DNA of 64,000 nt from NCBI GenBank assembly GCA_949130485.1, contig OX422184.1, positions 9,960,996 through 10,024,995 of the forward strand, given 5' to 3'. Positions 1-10,485 of this stretch are shown piece by piece. The notes under the pieces were generated by a model. That model was given only the letters and a program-made list of their open reading frames with translations. It was not told the DNA's origin and did no database searches. The position numbers and the translations under genes are program-made. This DNA is from Agelas oroides. Its lineage: Eukaryota > Porifera > Demospongiae > Agelasida > Agelasidae. Numbering within the stretch: position 1 is the first letter of the stretch; each line of letters starts with the position of its first letter.

Positions 1-504
1 CTACTTAAATTTTGTCAGAGCACACACCCCTAAACAGTGTAAACGTTATAAACGTGAACAACGCCATTTTTAATTAACTGGAAGCGCATCAGTGTGTACC
101 AGTCGCTCTTCCTCCGCGCCAGGCACCAGGCTAGTGTTGAACATGAGCAAGCAAAACGACTGCCAGAAGTTTGTTCCCCACTGTAAAAACATTTTCATGC
201 TTTGCGTGTACAGTGAAAAAAAAAAGTTTTACAACGGATTGATGAACTAGTCCAGCCTAGTTACACACTACACAAAATCCGGCCACTAGCACCGCTCAGT
301 CGCTACAGAGGGCATTCAGAACAAACTACGGAAGAAGACTGGGGTTGGAGTGCAATTCCTCAGGTGATTTTTAAACTATAACTACAATGTGCTTTCAGTG
401 AACTGTGAACAAGATTGGCCATTGTTCAATTTCTGTTGTCTCCTAGAAATTATTTGCCAAAGACAATGAGGATCGTATATAAACTCTCAGGGAATGTTGT
501 CCCA
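1..504. other. No gene recognised
   Basis: Moderately AT-rich sequence with no long open frame and no protein similarity I can support. It ends where the first Rep1 fragment begins. Confidence 0.5.
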
Positions 505-905
505 GAAATGAGCAGCAGTTAGAACTATCTTGCATTTACTTGATAAGAATCATCGGCACAGGAGCGCCTACCATTGAAGAAAAACCCTCCCAGACGCTCC
601 ACCAAGACACGATAGCGAGCTGGAATCCAGTACGTTAACTGTTCGCCCATCCCCCTATTTAATATTATGATAACTCCACCCATTGAGCCCCACCCCCAAT
701 TTGTTTAGTAATTTGAATATACACAGCACTATGAATGCCCATAGCACTATGTGCCAACCAAAAGCTGGGCTTCTCAAAGCAAACCTTAGGCGGGGAGTGG
801 TTCCGCCCTTTCTGTAGTAGGCCACGGGTTGGGAGTTCAAAGGGACCGAAACCCGTGGTCATCATGCAATGACCAGAAAGGGTACTCCCCTGAAGACTAG
901 TGCTT
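505..905 (+). repeat. Rep1 fragment, modules a and b
   Basis: This stretch matches 14,165-14,600 and 16,195-16,620. Module a is the exon-like segment whose complement carries a GTGAGTA splice donor. Module b begins TAACTCCACCCATTGAGCCC and ends in the CCCGTGGTCATGC / GGACCGGAAAGG motif. The copy is cut off near 905. Rep1 is the composite repeat that I link to the Penelope-like element at 56.6-59.1 kb through its d module. Confidence 0.75.
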
Positions 906-1344
906 TTTATATTGAGCATATCTCCCAAAAAACAGGCCAATGTTAAAAGATTTGGCCAAGAAAACGTCCAGTGATACAATTTACCCTGCAGCACGTTCAC
1001 AGGTAGCTGATCCAATAGTCACCTAATCATTCTCTCACTGTTTTGAGAATTGCTTTGGTTGCGAAATTTGCAGAACTAAGCTATCAGGAGTTGTCTGTTC
1101 CTAGCGTTGTAGGACTTCCCCCTTCACAACATTGTCTTCATCATCCATTCCAACTTCAAGTACTCTCCCTGGTATTGAGAAGATCAGGAAATCGGTTTCA
1201 GCCTTCAAAGGAAAGTCTAAGTATATCTGACGAAAAAATTTGTGAAATTAAGCTGAATACCAGGGAGCAAAGAGAATCAACCTTGTGGTTTCAAGCAAGA
1301 CACTATCGTATCACCTTCATCCATATTCGGTGCTCATGCTGTTA
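906..1344. other. Spacer between Rep1 fragments, no gene recognised
   Basis: About 440 bp separate two partial Rep1 copies. The end of module b is present both before it (845-890) and after it (1,345-1,400), so this is either insertion debris or two adjacent fragments. The plus strand is open from 1,043 to 1,345 but resembles nothing I recognise. Confidence 0.35.
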
Positions 1345-1612
1345 GCGACCGAAACCCGTGGTCATGCGAGGACCGGAAAAAGTACTCCCCTGAAGACCAG
1401 TGTTTTTTGAGCATACTCCCAAAAACAGTAACTGCCCCATCCATTTGAGCCATAAATGCCCCACCCATATAAGCCATAAATGCCCCATCTCCCTTTTTGT
1501 TTTAACATCACACTTTATGTATGTGCGAAATTTTGAACATTGATGTGCCAGCGGTGTTGGTGCTCCCCCACTCGACACACAACCACTGTTATCGCCGTAT
1601 AAGTCATAATTT
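1345..1612 (+). repeat. Rep1 fragment, modules b-end, c and d
   Basis: It contains the end of module b, the short CATAAATGCCCCACCCA tandem repeat (module c) and the start of module d (TGCCAGCGGTGTTGGTGCTC). The same order is seen at 14,500-14,830 and 16,560-16,810. Module d is the part that matches the N-terminal coding region of the Penelope-like element near 59.0-59.1 kb. Confidence 0.75.
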
Positions 1613-1711
1613 GCCAGGGACAATGATGGTGCACCATATAGTGAGGAATGATATTCCAGCTACTTGGAAACTTTCCCTATTCAGAGATCTGTACTTAACT
1701 GTCTATTGAGC

Positions 1712-2093
1712 TCAAGTTGATACGCAAGGTTGAAGACTTCCCTGGAGGCAGACATTGAAAGTGACCTTGTAGGGAATCAAAGCTAAAATTGAGAATTGAG
1801 TCAGAGTCTTCGGTCGAGGGGTCGTGTGAGACAAATCACCCCCAGTGGCGGCGGGATCAGTCACTAAATGACTACTGGTGCGCTGAAGTGCTTGATCAAT
1901 GTCCATAATACACAGACCTATCTTTTCCTTAATCACGTCTGCTTGTTTAACTTTGTGGTTCAACTTGTCTTCGGCTACCATTTCGATCAGTTCATACGTG
2001 GTGCTGTGCGATCGATCAAACACTTCCAGTGAGACCTCACAATCCGGCTTGACGGACCATGTAAGGGGTCTGATGTTGCATATCCTATTGATT
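1712..2093 (-). CDS. Uncharacterised exon-like open frame
   Basis: The minus strand is open for about 127 codons without an obvious start, so this is probably an internal exon or fragment. The translation has ordinary globular composition, with CNIRPLTWSVKPDCEVSLEV, then FDRSHSTTYELIEMVAEDKL, then a Lys-rich stretch. I recognise no domain. The complementary frame is also partly open (1,899-2,105), so coding strand is a judgement based on composition. Confidence 0.3.
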
Positions 2094-2099
2094 GTGCTG

Positions 2100-2640
2100 T
2101 TCTAATTTAACAAATTTTTGTGATTTCATTATCATGTGAGCTCGGTCAGTCATGCTTCTTTCTGTAACATGTGTAAGTGCTGTTGCTGATGATGTATTAC
2201 ATCGTATCCAAGATAATCGCTCAGATTACTAAGTGAATTTATGGTACACCCTAAAGATCCAGTGCTATGCTCCCCCAGGAAATTTTTAGAAATTAGATGC
2301 TCAAGATAGCTTCTGAGGCCATTTTGGAACAGAAGCAGAGCTGTAGTAGCTGCATGGATCGCATGAGTACTCCATCCAATTTTTGGCTGTACATGCAGAA
2401 AGGAAACGCGTAAATACGTGCATAAATAGATATCACTATTTCAGGCGACACGAGAGTTCACCAGTTGTCCTTCTAGTGTGTCACCGCCAACAATGAAGCA
2501 GCAACTGGACGTATGTAAAGCATGCGTTCTGCATTCACCCACTGGTCCTCCATGGACAAACGGGGCGCATAGGTACTACCAAATTCGCTTGAACAGTGGT
2601 GATACTCAAAGGAAGCGAGGCTAGTGAACCACTTACAAAT
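2100..2640. other. Intergenic; short repeat near 2,265
   Basis: No coding frame is supported. Around 2,262-2,300 there is a short motif (GCTCCCCCAGGAAA) that recurs near 28,050, 37,575 and 52,300, so it is probably the subterminal part of a dispersed small DNA element. Confidence 0.4.
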
Positions 2641-2654
2641 GGTAGGGCTTGGTG

Positions 2655-3066
2655 GTGTAAGTCACCTTTTCCTCTTTACGAATTGCATCCTTTAGCTGGG
2701 TTCGAAGCCCTCAAAAATGGCACACACATCCGTTCGGGGTGTCATAAAGACAATGTGTGCCAAGCACCTCTTCCACATATTGGCAAATGATTTGTAAGCA
2801 AGGAACCTGACGTGCGTATCCTTGAACTGACATGTCTCAATCTTTGAATGCCCAATTTTGTAATTGAGAGAAACTGGTAGGTAAATGGGAAAATTGCTTG
2901 CTCTTCCACTCTGTGCTGCTGGCTGTGGAATGCCATAACATTTGGCAAAATTCTGAATGAAATGTGCAAATGACTTATCTGTAGAAGAGTATAGACATAA
3001 CTCCTCTGAAGGAGATTGTGCAAATCCAATGTGGATTCCGCCATCACCTAGCAGTGCTGTGGGGTA
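2655..3066 (-). pseudogene. Transposase-like fragment, frameshifted
   Basis: Read on the minus strand from about 3,066, one frame is continuous through GGIHIGFAQSPSEELCLYSS, then KSFAHFIQNFAKCYGIP, then FANMWKRCLAHIVFMTPRTD followed by VCAIFEGF. A frameshift near 2,695 continues the protein as LKDAIRKEEKV. The W..(6)..HIV..P.TDVC pattern resembles a region of large transposase/integrase-like proteins common in marine invertebrate genomes, where a CxxC-type motif follows; here the second cysteine is replaced by Phe. The family is recalled from experience, not searched. Confidence 0.4.
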
Positions 3067-3164
3067 ATATCAGTACTGAATGAGTATACATAGATACAAT
3101 ACCATACACATATAACTTATACAAGAGTCCGTGGCAGAGCCCTTGCTGCACTTACTGCAGTACC

Positions 3165-3585
3165 AGACCTGCTTCACATACTTCGAAGAATTTTATCCAA
3201 CTAGCATTCAGTGGATCCCAGCAATTGACCAACTGTAACTTGCTTTCTGACAATGAACAAGATGTTGCTAGGAAACTGCATTCAAGATGACGTGTGAGCG
3301 TATCAGCAACTACAAGAGCTAGGAGTTGTTCACCTATGAGACCACACTCAGTGGAGTCTAAACAAAATATGAGTACACCAGTGAGTACACAAGACAGGAG
3401 GCGTTCACCTTGGAGGCCACACTCAGTGGAGTTTGGACGGCATAGAGCACACAAGCAACTACTAGAGATAGGAGTCGTTCACCTAGGACATCACGCTTAG
3501 TGGAGTCCGGGCAAGATGCCTTCAGTGCCCCAGTGACTACAAGCTAGAGAAGTCACTCACCTAGGAGGCCACACACTGCAAAAAT
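3165..3585 (+). repeat. ~75-bp tandem repeat encoding Arg/Ser-rich protein
   Basis: Four similar units begin at about 3,331, 3,406, 3,480 and 3,558 (spacings 75, 74 and 78 bp). Each starts CACCT and contains the CCACACTCAGTGGAG motif or a variant. In the plus frame the units encode RRPHSVES-type repeats joined by STPVSTQDRRRSP. The 74-bp spacing breaks the frame after two units. The stretch upstream (from 3,165) reads CNLLSDNEQDVARKLHSR and then a stop. It may be a decayed RS-domain protein or a mobile-element gene; the family is unknown. Confidence 0.5.
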
Positions 3586-3704
3586 GACTTGGTTAAAATG
3601 GCCACAAGTGCAGTTTCAAGGTTCATTGAACAGGTGGATAGTATGATTAAAGGAATTCCAAAACACAATTATCATCCATCAACCCCCTCATAATTCCATC
3701 TAGC

Positions 3705-4155
3705 TTGAAAGAGGTTGTGTGTCGAGTGGGGGAGCACCAACACCGCTGGCACATCGATGTTCAAAATTTCACACATACATGAAGTGTGAAGTTAAAACAT
3801 AAAGGGAGATGGGGATGGGGCATTTATGGCTTAAATGGATGGGGTATTTTATGGCTTAAATGGGTGAGGCATTTATGGCTCAAATGGATGGGGCAGTTAG
3901 TTACTGTTTTTGGGAGATATGCTCAAAATGAATACTGGTCTTCAGGGGAGTACCCTTTCCGGTCCTCGCATGACCACGGGTTTCGGTCCCTTTGAACTCC
4001 CGACCCGTGGCCTACTACAGAAAGGGCGGGACCACTCCCCACCTAAGGTTTTGTTTGAGGAGCCCAGCTTTTGGTTGGCACATAGTGCTATGGGCAATCA
4101 CGGTGCTATAAATATTCAAATTACTAAACAAATTGGGGGTGGGTGAGTTATCATA
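3705..4155 (-). repeat. Rep1 fragment (d, c, b), minus orientation
   Basis: In reverse orientation relative to the 14-16 kb copies it contains module d (GAGCACCAACACCGCTGGCA), the GGGGCATTTATGGCTTAAAT tandem repeat, and module b up to 4,155. The adjacent Rep3 element begins about 15 bp further on. Confidence 0.75.
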
Positions 4156-4167
4156 TTAACTTAAAGA

Positions 4168-4600
4168 CTTAAAAAACATTAAAAAGATGTAGGGATGGCA
4201 TGCCAAAAAGTATGCAAACAAGGTAGGGATAATGGATGAAAGCAAAGATCAACATATTGGCAAAGCCCCATCCCTACATCTTTTTCACACTGCAGTTAGA
4301 CAGTGCATGAGGGTCTTTCTAAAACGTACTAGACACTGAGCTTGAGTGGGCTGCAGACTAGTCATGCATAGTAATCAGTGTGTAAACTCAAGTACTCATG
4401 CTAACTGCATGGATGAATGCAGATTCAGTTCTCAAGCACGCTGTCTAACTGCAGTGTGAAAAAGATGTAGGGATGGGGCTTTGCCAATATGTTGATCTTT
4501 GCTTTCATCCATTATCCCTACCTTGTTTGCATACTTTTTGGCATGCCATCCCTACATCTTTTTACATTTTTAATGTTTTTTAAGTCTTGTTTCTGTACTT
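4168..4600. repeat. Foldback arms of Rep3
   Basis: The arms are long inverted repeats. Each arm is itself bounded by AAAAAGATGTAGGGATGG and its complement, so the structure is a palindrome within a palindrome. Between them is a ~140-bp loop. Equivalent arm pairs occur at 19,084/19,560, 33,364/33,800 and 42,890/43,330, and a lone arm at 60,544. Confidence 0.75.
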
Positions 4601-5141
4601 TTTTGATGTTAATCTCAGTTACAGTTAGACCTAAGCCAAAGAAGAATATTTCAAGTGTAACCACAACACCAGAGCAATGACAGTTTAGTAGTAGTTCCAG
4701 GCATGTAATAATAATGATTGCCAGCTAGAACGTGATGAAGGGCCAACCGCTCTCCCTACCAAACTTTGTGAAACAAAATTCATGATTCAGTTGTCATGAC
4801 GACTGACCAGCTGCAGCACAGAAAACTATCATACTGACAACTGACCATCCTAGCTTTCCAGTTCACTAAAGCTGTGAGTAGGCTATTTTTAGTGTAGCTA
4901 CAAGTAGGTATATATATAGCGCCTTACCTACGTGGTGTTCATAAGCCTTGCCCAATGCCACGGGGGGAAAAGACCGTGCCAGCCACGCGTACTGCCCACT
5001 GGCCATTTCGCCTGTGTACTAGTCTCGCTTCCAGACCAATGACCGTGGTCTTTGGTCTGGGAACAAGACTTCGTGTGCGCATGCGTACAAAATTATAAAA
5101 TGGCGTCCTAAGCAACGGACAGCAGACTCGGAGTGTTGTGA

Positions 5142-5241
5142 ATGGCTTTTTGTTGACCAGGGTGAATTTGAAGCTATGAAGACGCTGAGTGGTTGGGAAG
5201 CTGTGCGCTGTGATGAGCATCCGTTTCGTGCTAAAATCAAG
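5142..5241 (+). pseudogene. Rep3-borne first exon, frameshifted copy
   Basis: This is one of three copies of a short exon that starts ATG GCT TTT and ends in a consensus donor (AAG|GTGAGTACTT). Here an extra T (five Ts instead of four after ATGGC) breaks the frame at the fourth codon. The intact versions, 18,451-18,549 on the minus strand and 44,791-44,889, read MAFVDQGE(L/F)EA. No downstream exon is visible. Confidence 0.55.
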
Positions 5242-5534
5242 GTGAGTACTTGAGCCGCTTTCGAGTTATCGTAATTTACAAGTGGTCTGAACAAAGAAAG
5301 AAAGAAAGAATAACAAAAATGGCACTTTCATGACCGCACACTTTTGCGTTTTGCTGTCTTCCACGACGCTTTTGGGCAACTATATGAGTCTTGCTGATCA
5401 CAAAGCCACTCAAAGAGGAAGCCTGAGCGCTTAAATAAGCTTTTAGCGTGTTTGTGGTGAAGTTATACGGGTTTTGCTTAAGTATTGCATATATTGCGCG
5501 TCGGCGCCATCCCTACATAGAGAGTCTACGACTC

Positions 5535-5705
5535 TCTGATAATAACTAGGGGGATGGGCGAACGGTTAACGTACGGGATTCTGGCTTGCTATCGTGTCGT
5601 CTTGGTGGAACGTCTGGGAGGCTTGTTCTTCGCTGGTAGGCGCTCCTGTACCGAAGATTATTCGGGTCTGTACTGCGGCGACTATCTCACGGTGAGTATT
5701 ATTAG
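5535..5705 (-). repeat. Rep1 module a with exon-like segment
   Basis: The module abuts the end of Rep3. On the plus strand the segment from ATG at 5,554 reads MGERLTYGILACYRVVLVER and ends at a good splice donor (CACG|GTGAGTATT) near 5,692. The same segment is found at 520-655, 14,190-14,335 and 16,225-16,365 in the other orientation and, diverged, at 54,000-54,150. It looks like a transposon-borne untranslated or coding first exon. The strand given follows the orientation used for Rep1 at 14-16 kb. Confidence 0.6.
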
Positions 5706-6179
5706 TTGTTTGCACAGACAGTTCATATGCATCCACCTGCTGGCTATTATCTGGTTCTGAACCGGATAACAGCCAGCAGATGGATGGTATGTATTGGCTA
5801 GCAGACAAGTGTTTCTGCTAGCTCTTTGAACTTTGATGGATTGTGAGGGGTTGTTTGTGCTTTGGTTCTTTAATCACCTGTTCAATGAACCCTGAAACTG
5901 CAGTAACCTTCACTCATGGTCATCTTAACCAAGTAGTTTTTGCAGTGTGCAATCATCAGGGCAATTATTTGAGATACTCTTTGAGGTCAAGAAAAGAAAT
6001 ACACGTCTTGAGAAGAGACCACATGTAAAACAACCACCCTCCAGGAGGGATACTAGACAGATGATTGTAGGGCAATCCCTCAAGGGTGCCCTCCTTTGGG
6101 CCAATAGCACCAAAAGTCGCACTTTTGACATCGTACTCTTTTGTGGCTTCTCTCTTTGAAACGAAGTTTGCCCACGAAC

Positions 6180-6430
6180 TAGTATTCTTGCTTGTAGTTT
6201 GTTAGTGTTTCCACTCTCTAGGACTGTAGTAATAAGGGCGGGCAACGGTTCTGAGCATAGCAGCGAGCAGCTGTTCAGACGGAGACCGCCAGCTAGCGAT
6301 AATATCGATCGAACGGTACAAGGCTTATTTTGCCTTCGTTTTATGTTTACCTGGAGTAAAGCTCCCGCTGTGAGCTACTATGCACCTCTCCTCTCCAGTA
6401 GCGAAGCAGGTGATAGCATCCAACCAGACG
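6180..6430 (-). repeat. Dispersed repeat with conserved exon
   Basis: The minus strand is homologous to 20,349-20,600 on the plus strand. The conserved core is a short exon ending at 6,351 at a donor (CCAG|GTAAACAT). Its translation ATGEERCIVAHSGSFTP parallels FTAGEEGSIVTRNGSVIP at 20 kb. Similarity continues through the following intron-like sequence to a GCCCGCCCTTATTACTA motif. The parent gene is not recognised. Confidence 0.5.
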
Positions 6431-6528
6431 GAACAGACGTTTCACAAGCCTTCGGGTAGTACTCCCGCCGCGTGGCTCCCTCAGTGTGGCCCCACCCCTT
6501 GAATCCCACCCCTTCCTGCCTTGGATAA

Positions 6529-6993
6529 CAATCATTACTAATCATTAGTAGTAACTATCGGGGCATACCCCCGAAGTATAGAGAAGCCGTAACCGTTGCC
6601 GTAGGGCAGGATGGGAATTGCTACGCACAGTGGAAGCAGGCTTCAACCCTCCTTGATCAAGTCAATACCATCTTGTCTGCACTCCCCCAGCAATTCACCA
6701 ACCGAGTTGAGATGCTTCAACAGTTTGAGGGATGTATCCAGACCCTCACTAGCGCAAACCAATCAGAGCGGTCAGAAATGGACTCAAAGCAGTCAGAAAT
6801 TGACTCAAACCGTCTGAAATTGACTCAGGCGCGAAGTGCCTTCAACGCACACACTGCCAAAAAAGCGATCGCTTTCGATACGCTACGCTACATGCGTGAA
6901 CTTCGAACTCTTTCAACTACGCGCAATTCATGGTCAACGCCCACTCGAAGGTTCAATCAGATGCAGGTGGAACTTGCAGTTGCAAACGCATGA
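6529..6993 (+). CDS. Uncharacterised open frame, 154 codons
   Basis: The plus strand is open from just after a stop at 6,526 to TGA at 6,991. Plausible coding starts before the first internal Met at 6,673, because the upstream part (NYRGIPPKYREAVTVAVGQD, then GNCYAQWKQASTLLDQ) reads as protein. The centre has short Ser/Asp/Gln-rich near-repeats (SEMDSKQSEIDSNRLKL) and predicted helical character. I recognise no domain. It may be a 3' terminal exon, since it ends in a stop. Surroundings are repeats. Confidence 0.35.
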   Translation, partial: QSLLIISSNYRGIPPKYREAVTVAVGQDGNCYAQWKQASTLLDQVNTILSALPQQFTNRVEMLQQFEGCIQTLTSANQSERSEMDSKQSEIDSNRLKLTQARSAFNAHTAKKAIAFDTLRYMRELRTLSTTRNSWSTPTRRFNQMQVELAVANA

Positions 6994-6999
6994 TTAGTA

Positions 7000-7930
7000 G
7001 TGTCCATGCCTGCCCAGTCGGCTGGTAAAGCGGCGTGCGACTTCCGTGGTAACTTCAAAGTGGCCCACGACTCACACTAATTCACACCTTCAAAGCTGCT
7101 ATAATCATTATAGCACCAAACGTCTTGATATGTCTTTAAAGACACTGAGGTGTGGTAGTAACAAACTGTACTCAGTAATTGCCTACAGTCTCAGCACAAT
7201 AAATGTACATGTATATTGCATTGACCCACACCCCTTAGTGCTAGTCCTTGCCGGATCTCAGTTGGAAGCAGGCTCTGTACACACCTGCAATCCTGCACTG
7301 TGACCGTGGCCAGGTGCATCGAGTGCTGGGCTGGGCTTTAACTTGAATACACTATATATCGTTGGTACTACCCTCCAGTGTACAAAACAACTGAACAGTG
7401 GTTGCGTGGAGGGGGAGAGGTGGGGCTAGCAATGCATGCTTCCACTTGAGAATGAGCCCCTCCCATAGACAAGCTGTGGGTTTTTTTAAATGTGCATTCA
7501 TTTCGGTGCAGTCAAAGTTGTCCATTCAAAGTTGTCTATTCTTAGACTAGTAACAAACATGAGTCTAGCCTGACTTTGAGAGTGGCTCTGAACAAAAGCT
7601 GACCCAACCTACAGTGGGTGTGCAGATATGTCGATTGAGTGGCTACTAAAATCATTTTAAAAATTCGGCAAAGCAAGATTGCCATAAACCAAACGCCAAC
7701 CCTGAAACTAGCAGTAACCCTAGTCTTGTGCCCAGACCCTCTTGCAGGTGCGAGAAAGAGGGTCTGGTGTTCTGAGCGACTTTTCTTGTCACATAGAGTG
7801 GGGTAGCTCCCCGATCTGAGAGCTGGAATCAGATTCTAGAACGCATAACTATATGTGCATCAGATTCAAGCTGGCAATGTTACACAATTATGCTTAGATA
7901 CTAAAATGTCAATCCCATTTCAAGTTCTGG
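7000..7930. repeat. Repeat fragments, no gene
   Basis: 7,295-7,345 matches the complement of 22,395-22,440 (AAAGCCCAGCCCAGCACTCG). 7,725-7,790 is a hairpin around CCAGACCCTCTTGC/GAGGGTCTGG and is repeated in diverged form at 8,038-8,095. Nothing else is supported. Confidence 0.4.
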
Positions 7931-7984
7931 GGTTGTGGTTACACTTGAAAAAATATTATTAGGGTTAGGTCTAACTGTAAAAGA

Positions 7985-8430
7985 AAAACATTCAAAACGG
8001 ATAGCATGCCAAAAAGTATGCAAACAACTCTATTCTCGTCCCCAGACCCTCCCTAAAAGCAGAAAGACGGTCTGGTGTTGTGAGCGACATTTCTTGTCAC
8101 ATGGGGCGGGGCCTAATGGTGTAAAGAATGGCATAATTACATTTTACATCTGGGACTCAAGTTTTCTGACGACTTGGACTGCTACACTGAAGGGTATGAG
8201 AAATCGTTTGCTGAAAATCCGAACTTTCAATACACGCCATTATATTATCCTGACAAGTTTACTATATCAAATCCAAACTCTGACGTCACGTGACACGGAA
8301 GAATCAGAAAATAGCCCAGAGTGCCCACATCTTGGGGAGATTAAACGCATGTGCAAACAGTGTGTACCAGGTGCTGATTCAAAAGTGAAGGTAAATATAC
8401 AAAGCCCCATCCCTGCATCTTTTCCACACT
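7985..8430. repeat. Remnants of the Rep3 foldback arms
   Basis: 7,996-8,027 has GCATGCCAAAAAGTATGCAA, and 8,398-8,428 has the CAAAGCCCCATCCCTGCATC end. These are the two ends of one Rep3 arm, separated by unrelated sequence including the hairpin at 8,038-8,095. An open plus frame across 7,935-8,432 is therefore probably not a real gene. Confidence 0.45.
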
Positions 8431-8444
8431 AGAGTGCCGGGGTT

Positions 8445-8741
8445 ATTCCATTGGTCCTTAACTTTAAACCTTAAGGCTTTCTCAGCATAGCATTAACAGG
8501 ACAAATGCTACCTGGTTATGACAACTTCTACAGATTTCATATAGCAGTGTGCTCAAGAGAGTCTCAGCCAACCTACATGTGTACCGGGATCCAATGGCAA
8601 AGCAATTTGCTGACCCGAACCAAGCTGGTGCCTGTGACAGCATTCATTCGAAGGTGCACTAAGCTGACCTGTTCAACCAGATGCAGCTACAGCACATGGA
8701 GAAAAGGTGTTAATTATAGCCTCAACCAATACATGCATTGA
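8445..8741 (+). pseudogene. HMGXB3-like cysteine-cluster fragment (copy D)
   Basis: The plus frame TRTKLVPVTAFIRRCTKLTC followed by STRCSYSTWRKGVNYSLNQY aligns with LLTKVKMLPVKALIKRCPNA followed by GCLARHSYKTWKEGVFNISN of plus gene A (46.76-47.69 kb). Shared features are K..PV.A.I.RC....C...SY.TW..GV..S. It corresponds to the join of two exons of gene A with the intron absent, so either a processed copy or a different exon structure. It ends at a stop 40 codons later. No flanking partner ATPase is seen. Confidence 0.5.
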
Positions 8742-9379
8742 GTGGCATAGAACACGAAGTGTGCTGAAGTGTGCTGTGGGTAAAACTCGGAAGGCCAATG
8801 TGGAACATTTCTTCTCCACAGCAGCAAACTTTGTGCAGTGTCTTACATTATAACTTAAGGTTGTATTATATACCTTTAGACTAGCTCTTAACCAACATGA
8901 GATTTTGCAATGAAGCTTTCAAGTAATTAAGATACACCTTTGAGTAACCAGAAATGGTGAAGTATGCAGCAGCTTCAGTAATGCTCCCGCTTGAAATATT
9001 TTGGAATATGACACCATAACCACCACATTAGTTTGCACCAATTTGTATTTGCCTAACCAGTAATCCCACCCAAGTGCTATAAACCTCAAAGATGTCTTAA
9101 TTATATTAATTACCAATGTTGATTATTATTTTGCTTCACATGCACTTTGTTTATAACCATGAAGGTACAGTAGAAAAGTAAGTATATACAATGACTGGTT
9201 TGCTGCATACATTATAATTTTATGACTAATTGCACAAACTTCCAAACTACTTGAAAGGAATATGGACAGTTGGCATTTGTAGGAGCAGGAAAAAAAATCA
9301 TGATTTGAGAAAATGAAGTTAGGATGCAAGTGTTTACTAAAACCTACCAGCAACATATGTATCACCTCTTGCTTTCAGG
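8742..9379. other. Intergenic, no gene recognised
   Basis: AT-rich sequence with several short open frames on both strands, none with protein-like composition that I can support. Confidence 0.4.
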
Positions 9380-9645
9380 GTTTCCTCTCTACCCATTTTC
9401 GCATGTCTCACATTTTCTTACTTGTTTACGAAACTCAGAACCCTTATAAGCTGCATGATACAGGCGAAGTTTGTCCTTGCGAACCAAAGCCTGCAAGCCT
9501 TGGCTCCATCATTGAACGATGCCACAGCAAGTGCAACAGCTGTCTCTACTGTGTTTCTTCCAACAAAACCTTTCCTTGGGGCAACAGAGCCAGTTAACAT
9601 GGTGCAGTGCTCTTGGTGTGTGTGTGAGGAGGAGCCTTAACATTG
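9380..9645 (-). pseudogene. Possible transposon-coding fragment
   Basis: The minus strand reads CTMLTGSVAPRKGFVGRNTV then ETAVALAVASFNDGAKAC, one in-frame stop, then ENVRHAKMGREEP. The AVALAVASFNDGAKA stretch and the following basic segment resemble the region just upstream of the catalytic core in some large invertebrate DNA-transposon proteins. The plus strand is also open here, so the assignment is weak. Confidence 0.25.
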
Positions 9646-9858
9646 AACACAGTGGATCTGAAGATGACTTGAGTTCATTGAGTAGCTTTTGGGAGTTTCG
9701 GACAGTGACTCCTGTAGAGAGACATTCAGCTATTGGTTACCAGCTCTTCAAAGTCTATGTCTGCAACAGCATGTAACTTCCTGTGGTGAAAGCAGAATCT
9801 CCTGTGTGTACTATAAATAGCACATCCGGTCAACTTGTGCTAGTGTGCGGGTGAAAGC

Positions 9859-10071
9859 ATGAGTAAAAGTAGCTACAAAAGTCGCTACAAAACAGCCCAG
9901 TTGGAGGCCTATCAGTTGGATAATGGCTTCATACTACTACAGAGAAGCTCAAAGATTTTACTGAATGGCTATGTAGACCTTTTTGACTGCCAGGCGTTGG
10001 TAGCACCATAAAACTACATCACATCAGGAAGGGCCGAGAACCATTCCTGTGTAGATAGAACTTACCAGGTA
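9859..10071 (+). CDS. Putative exon ending at a splice donor
   Basis: From ATG at 9,859 the frame reads MSKSSYKSRYKTAQLEAYQL then DNGFILLQRSSKILLNGYVD and reaches a stop after 50 codons. A clean donor (CCAG|GTAAGC) follows at about 10,071. It may be a small gene or a decayed first exon. No family recognised. Confidence 0.2.
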
Positions 10072-10485
10072 AGCTTTGTGTACTAACATCTTATTGACTA
10101 TGAGGGTAACAGAGATAGATGAAAACAGCTGAATCCTACCCCGATTGTGGTCGAGTCCTAAGAGATAGCAGTGTTGGCGCTTCCCCACCTGACAGCCTAA
10201 CCACTGTGTTTCGAGCATTTACTAATATGTGTATCTGCCAGAACTTTAAAACAGGCAGAATCTTCCTTGTGTACTAAACAGAACGCACCTTTGCAGTTCC
10301 ACGATCTGCGACTACACAACGCACTGAGACCTCCGAAGAGCTGATATAGTTGACATCTCGACCTACGACCAGTTCTGCAGCTTCTGCTGCCATGTATAAT
10401 TGCCTAGCCATGACACATCCACTTCACTAATTTCAACTTTGTACTGTGTTGTAAAAACTTTTGTGTGTGTGTGCGTGTGCGTTTA

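Larger units (their letters stand above)
4168..5540 (+). mobile_element. Rep3 element, near full length
   Basis: About 1.37 kb, repeated at 18,155-19,712 (inverted) and 42,890-45,190 (with an insertion). Order: two inverted arms (4,168-4,300 and 4,440-4,600); a segment with TTACAGTTAGACCTAAGCC; a segment starting GATGAAGGGCCAACCG; an exon-like segment; and a terminal short palindrome around GAGAGTC/GACTCTC near 5,520-5,540. No transposase is encoded, so this is probably a non-autonomous element or the 5' part of a larger one. I see no clean target-site duplication for this copy. Confidence 0.7.

Noticed and set aside
1043-1345. 100-codon plus frame
   Set aside because: Lies between Rep1 fragments, with no recognisable motif and no splice context.
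2640-2720. Possible tRNA-derived SINE (perfect-looking B box GGTTCGAAGCC)
   Set aside because: The same bases encode EGFEPS in the transposase-like minus-strand frame, and the A-box match is poor, so coincidence is more likely.
7935-8432. 165-codon plus-strand open frame
   Set aside because: It runs through Rep3 arm remnants and a dispersed hairpin; composition is not protein-like.
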